Made by a program: the position numbers and the translations under genes
In this document: piece after piece, positions 6,613 to 9,615 of the stretch
How the letters are laid out: every line of letters begins with the position of its first letter
Numbering within the stretch: the first letter of the stretch is position 1
Source of the DNA: an uncultured Methylococcaceae bacterium
GTDB lineage: Bacteria; Pseudomonadota; Gammaproteobacteria; Methylococcales; Methylomonadaceae
NCBI GenBank assembly: GCA_903903365.1
Contig: CAIUYS010000112.1
Coordinates: forward strand, 1 to 9,615
DNA length: 9,615 nucleotides
Direction: 5' to 3'
The notes under the pieces: model-generated
Database searches by the model: none
Told to the model about the DNA's origin: nothing
Seen by the model: only the letters and a program-made list of their open reading frames with translations

Positions 6613-8118
6613 ATGTCGAGATGGTTGGATGAATTTAAAGCACATGCTTTCCAGAGTACATGGACTAACTTAAAAATTGAGCTTGATAAGGCAACTATTG
6701 ATGATGAAACTATTTTTACATCAGTCAACGAGCTGGCCAGGCTTAAAAAAGTAATTGCTTACCTTAACGGCATGATTGATGGTATTGATCCAGAAATCGT
6801 CCCAATGACTATCTGGGAGTCATTTAACCAACAAGCAATGCCTTGCTTACAGCATCTTCAGGAATATAACAACTTAAGGAATATTGGCTACATTCAAGCT
6901 GCAAATGGCAATGCAGACAATTTATTAACTTACATACGGCCTTACATGGTTGCCACTGAAAAAATAGGGACTGTTTTAAAAAGTGCGATCAACAGTTATG
7001 CAAAAACGATTAATGAGCATGGAGAAAGCTTTCGTAATAAGTCCACCGTACTTGTTACAGAAATTAATGACTATAACGAGCAGAGCAAAAACCTATACCA
7101 GAAAATCCAAGCCACAGATACCTTAATTGAACAGTTTAATACTGAGCTATTTGGAGGGGATGAAGCCGTTAATGGTATTAAAAATAAAGTTAATGAGTGG
7201 GTCGGGGAGCTGGAAAGTGCGTATAAAGCTATTAACCAATATTACAATGAAACGTTAGTTGGTAATGAGAGCGATCTTTCTACCAAGAAAGAGATAACTC
7301 AAGCCAAGGAAACCATTCTGGCAGAGCAGCAATCCATTGAGGATTTATTGGTAACTGTCAGTGCCCACGTTGAGGAATTGGATAAATTTCATGGCAAAAT
7401 ATTTGGTAAACTTAATGACAGTGGTAATTTGGAAGGTGGGCTTTCTGGTGAATTGGATAAAAGAACACAGGTTCTAAGCGATTTTGAGGTCAAGCAAAAA
7501 AATAAATATGAGGCTTTGAACAAACAAATAGAAGACCTAATGCCTGGCGCAACCAGCACAGGCTTGGCTAGTGCTTATGGTGATATGAGGATTTCTTTTG
7601 ATAAACCCATAAGAGACGCAAGTAAATTGTTTTTTTTCTCTATATCCATAATAGTTATATTTGCAATCTATTCATCAATAACAGATAGCTTTGTCATAAG
7701 AGATATTGAGAGCATAAAGGATGGTGTAATCATCCATAGTGTTGGTATGCCATATATGAATTCTGTAAAACTTACCGACTGGGATACAGTTTTGAAGGGA
7801 TTGGTTTCCAGAATCCCATTCTATGCCCCAGTTTTATGGCTGGCCTTTTATGCATCAAAAAGACGTAGTGAATGCCAACGACTTCAGCAGGAATACGCCC
7901 ATAAAGAAACGCTATCAAAATCTTACGATAAATATAAAAAACAAATCGATGATTTAGGCAACGCCGATATGGATATGCAAAAATCCTTGATTATAAAGGC
8001 AGTAGAAGCCATTGCTTATAATGCATCAAACACCCTTGATCGTAAACATGGCGATAATATGCCAATCCATGATTTAGTTGGAAAAATTGTCGAAGCAATA
8101 CCAAAAACAAAAACGTAA
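6613..8118 (+). CDS. Coiled-coil membrane protein, RM-locus accessory candidate
   Basis: 501 aa, function unknown. Residues about 1-110 look globular and helical. About 115-310 are rich in charged and polar heptad-like helices (coiled coil). The motif PGATSTGLASAY (311-322) comes just before the first membrane segment (about 339-358). A ~40-residue loop and a second membrane segment (about 399-414) follow, then a basic RR-containing stretch and a second coiled coil (about 416-450). I recall PGATSxGLA-type coiled-coil/two-membrane-helix proteins as recurring uncharacterised members of defence and restriction loci, but cannot confirm the family here. ATG has a good ribosome-binding site, AAGGAA (6599-6604), at 8-nt spacing. 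The gene follows the hsdS end by 48 nt with no clear terminator, so co-transcription is plausible. Base composition is visibly more AT-rich than hsdR/hsdM, suggesting a separate origin. Confidence 0.75.
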   Translation: MSRWLDEFKAHAFQSTWTNLKIELDKATIDDETIFTSVNELARLKKVIAYLNGMIDGIDPEIVPMTIWESFNQQAMPCLQHLQEYNNLRNIGYIQAANGNADNLLTYIRPYMVATEKIGTVLKSAINSYAKTINEHGESFRNKSTVLVTEINDYNEQSKNLYQKIQATDTLIEQFNTELFGGDEAVNGIKNKVNEWVGELESAYKAINQYYNETLVGNESDLSTKKEITQAKETILAEQQSIEDLLVTVSAHVEELDKFHGKIFGKLNDSGNLEGGLSGELDKRTQVLSDFEVKQKNKYEALNKQIEDLMPGATSTGLASAYGDMRISFDKPIRDASKLFFFSISIIVIFAIYSSITDSFVIRDIESIKDGVIIHSVGMPYMNSVKLTDWDTVLKGLVSRIPFYAPVLWLAFYASKRRSECQRLQQEYAHKETLSKSYDKYKKQIDDLGNADMDMQKSLIIKAVEAIAYNASNTLDRKHGDNMPIHDLVGKIVEAIPKTKT

Positions 8119-8173
8119 GTTTCGCTGATTCCCAAACTCCAGTTCGAAAACCAGCAATAGGTTTTATCGCTTA

Positions 8174-9202
8174 ATGTCTAAATTCTACGAAATAGAACCA
8201 AATCTGGAAAACTACTGGCGCTCAATCATTCTGTTTGGGCGCAATGTTGCTTCATATAAATTTGCTTTGGCCAAAGCACTCTATGATTTGAAAGATAGCG
8301 GTGATTCCGTTATTAGCCTGGAACAATTGGCGATGCCGTTTTCCAGACATATTGCCGAGCATTTGGTTGTTTGTGATAAACAAATTACCTCGGCAAGCAG
8401 CAAGTTTCTGGATGGTTGTCGGGATTTTAATGCCAAGCAAATCAACCAAGATGCCTTGATTGATTTAACGGTTCAGTTGGGTTTTAACAATGTGCTGGAT
8501 GCCTTTCATAATGTCCATAATGTTGAAGTGCCCAGCCGTTTTTTTATGGATGAAAGAAAAACCAAAGGCGGCATTACTTTAACGGATAATTTTTATCGCT
8601 TGGGCGAGCAGTATCAGTATGATAATTTGGCCGCAGAAACGGAATCGCGCTGGCGTTTGGTTGAAACGGCTTGGGAATTAAATTTACCCAAGCATTTAAT
8701 TCAAGTGGATTACAAAGAAGAAACCCGCGAATTTTTTGCCGACAATAAATTGCGGCGTGTTGCTGTCACCGCTGCTAGTCCGTCTTTAAACGGTTATCAA
8801 AAAGGCCGATGTTTTTATTGTTTCAGGGATATTTCCCTTGATAATAATCATCCTGATTTTGCCGATGTGGATCATTTCTTTCCGCATGATTTACGCAAAT
8901 GTGATGCCGAAAAACCGATTAACGGTGTGGCTAATCTGGTGTTGGCCTGTACTGATTGCAATAGGGGCGTGAAGGGAAAATTTGCCAACTTGCCGGCGTT
9001 GCCATTGCTGCAACGTCTGCATGATCGCAATGAATATTTAATCACCAGTCATCATCCGCTCAGGGAAACCTTAATAGTCCAAACGGGGTGTTCTACCGAG
9101 AAACGCCAACAGTTTTTGCAGGATGCTTATAATTGTTCAATCACTCATTATGGTTTCAATCAAAAATGGCAACCACCACAGCAAGGTATTGCTATTTTTT
9201 AA
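8174..9202 (+). CDS. HNH endonuclease with zinc-binding cysteines and a large N-terminal domain
   Basis: 342 aa. The C-terminal third is a classic zinc-stabilised HNH nuclease: CFYC (213-216), DVDHFFPH (231-238) containing the catalytic D233-H234, N254, and ACTDCN (258-263), whose second CxxC completes the zinc site. NRGVKGK (263-269) follows. All expected catalytic and metal residues are present. The N-terminal ~200 residues are an all-helical domain beginning YEIEPNLENYWRSIILFGRN; I think this layout recurs in island-borne HNH proteins but cannot name the family. The start codon matches the start of recognisable protein character; the ribosome-binding site is poor (ATAGG at 8157-8161, 12 nt away). 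It lies 55 nt after the coiled-coil membrane protein gene, same strand, probably the same transcript. It is likely a defence nuclease, either partnered with its neighbour or independent. Confidence 0.85.
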   Translation: MSKFYEIEPNLENYWRSIILFGRNVASYKFALAKALYDLKDSGDSVISLEQLAMPFSRHIAEHLVVCDKQITSASSKFLDGCRDFNAKQINQDALIDLTVQLGFNNVLDAFHNVHNVEVPSRFFMDERKTKGGITLTDNFYRLGEQYQYDNLAAETESRWRLVETAWELNLPKHLIQVDYKEETREFFADNKLRRVAVTAASPSLNGYQKGRCFYCFRDISLDNNHPDFADVDHFFPHDLRKCDAEKPINGVANLVLACTDCNRGVKGKFANLPALPLLQRLHDRNEYLITSHHPLRETLIVQTGCSTEKRQQFLQDAYNCSITHYGFNQKWQPPQQGIAIF

Positions 9203-9235
9203 GGGGAAAATGCTGGCAGGTTGATAAGTTTGTCT

Positions 9236-9615
9236 GATTGTTTATACAATCATCAATATTGTAGGTTTAATCTTCCTGATTGTTTGTACAATCATCAAGA
9301 TGGTTGGTTTAATCTTCCTGATTGTTTATACAATCATCAAGATTGTTGGTTTAATTTGCCTGATTGTTTATACAATCATCAAGATTGTAGTTTTAATTTG
9401 TCTGATTGTTTATACAATCATCAAGATTGTAAGTTTAATCTTCCTGATTGTTTGTACAATTATCAATATCGTAGGTTTAATCTTCCTGATTGTTTGTACA
9501 ATCATCAAGATTGACGGTTTAATCTTCCTGATTGTTTGTACAATCATCAAGATTGACGATTTAATCTTCCTGATTGTTTATACAATCGTCAAGATTGTTT
9601 GTTGAGTCATCAGGA
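9236..9615. repeat. 42-bp tandem array made of paired 21-bp dyad half-units
   Basis: Nine units begin at 9236, 9278, 9320, 9362, 9404, 9446, 9488, 9530 and 9572, exactly 42 bp apart, with no spacers. The best-conserved core is GATTGTTTRTACAATC, changed in only one unit (9446, ending ACAATT). Each unit is two diverged 21-bp halves sharing GATT-N8-AATC-NTC; the halves match at about 14 of 21 positions. The last unit degenerates after about 9599 but a further half-unit (from 9593) is visible up to the window edge. A decayed half may also precede 9236, so the array starts almost at the stop of the HNH gene. Most variation is in bases 27-30 of the unit. It fills the non-coding 3' end. The function is unknown: a protein-binding array, iteron-like element or non-functional minisatellite are all possible. 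Confidence 0.9.

Noticed and set aside
8134..8144. AAACTCCAGTT before the HNH endonuclease gene repeats the arm of the inverted repeat at 140-150.
   Set aside because: About ten shared bases with no similarity on either side is weak evidence; it may be chance.
9236..9615. CRISPR array.
   Set aside because: Repeats are directly contiguous with no unique spacers, and no cas gene is present.

Overview
The window looks like an accessory (defence-type) island from a gram-negative, probably gammaproteobacterial chromosome. That guess rests on moderate-to-low GC, the protein style, and a small ATTCCGGC/GCCGGAAT palindrome at the left edge of a kind dispersed in many gammaproteobacterial genomes, methanotrophs included. 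No sequence here fixes the species. Every supported gene is on the + strand.

Layout. Positions 1-278 are non-coding and rich in inverted repeats. A stand-alone HNH-like nuclease gene follows (279-1112). The gap 1113-1360 holds a short palindrome and what looks like the last ~38 codons of a RelE/ParE-type toxin. The toxin remnant's stop codon directly abuts the start of a Type I restriction-modification locus. That locus has hsdR (1361-3895) and then a gene in which HsdM and HsdS are fused in one reading frame (3905 onward). The HsdS part is broken by an apparent one-base deletion near 5893-5894, between the two target-recognition domains. The second recognition domain continues in another frame to 6564. 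Downstream are a coiled-coil membrane protein (6613-8118) and a zinc-ribbon HNH endonuclease (8174-9202). The window ends in a tandem array (about 9236-9615).

How it works together. HsdR supplies ATP-driven translocation and cleavage. The M-S fusion supplies adenine-N6 methylation and sequence recognition. Because of the frameshift, the protein read directly from the DNA carries one recognition domain, not two, so the system may be inactive, altered in specificity, or the base may be a sequencing error. The coiled-coil membrane protein and second HNH protein follow closely in the same direction and are plausible accessory or independent defence genes. Their role is not shown by the sequence.

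The most unusual non-coding element is the terminal array. It has a strict 42-bp period, and each unit resolves into two diverged 21-bp half-units, each built on a GATT-N8-AATC dyad. A 21-bp spacing equals about two helical turns, so the dyads would lie on one face of the DNA, as in protein-binding arrays. All of this was read by eye; no database comparison was possible.
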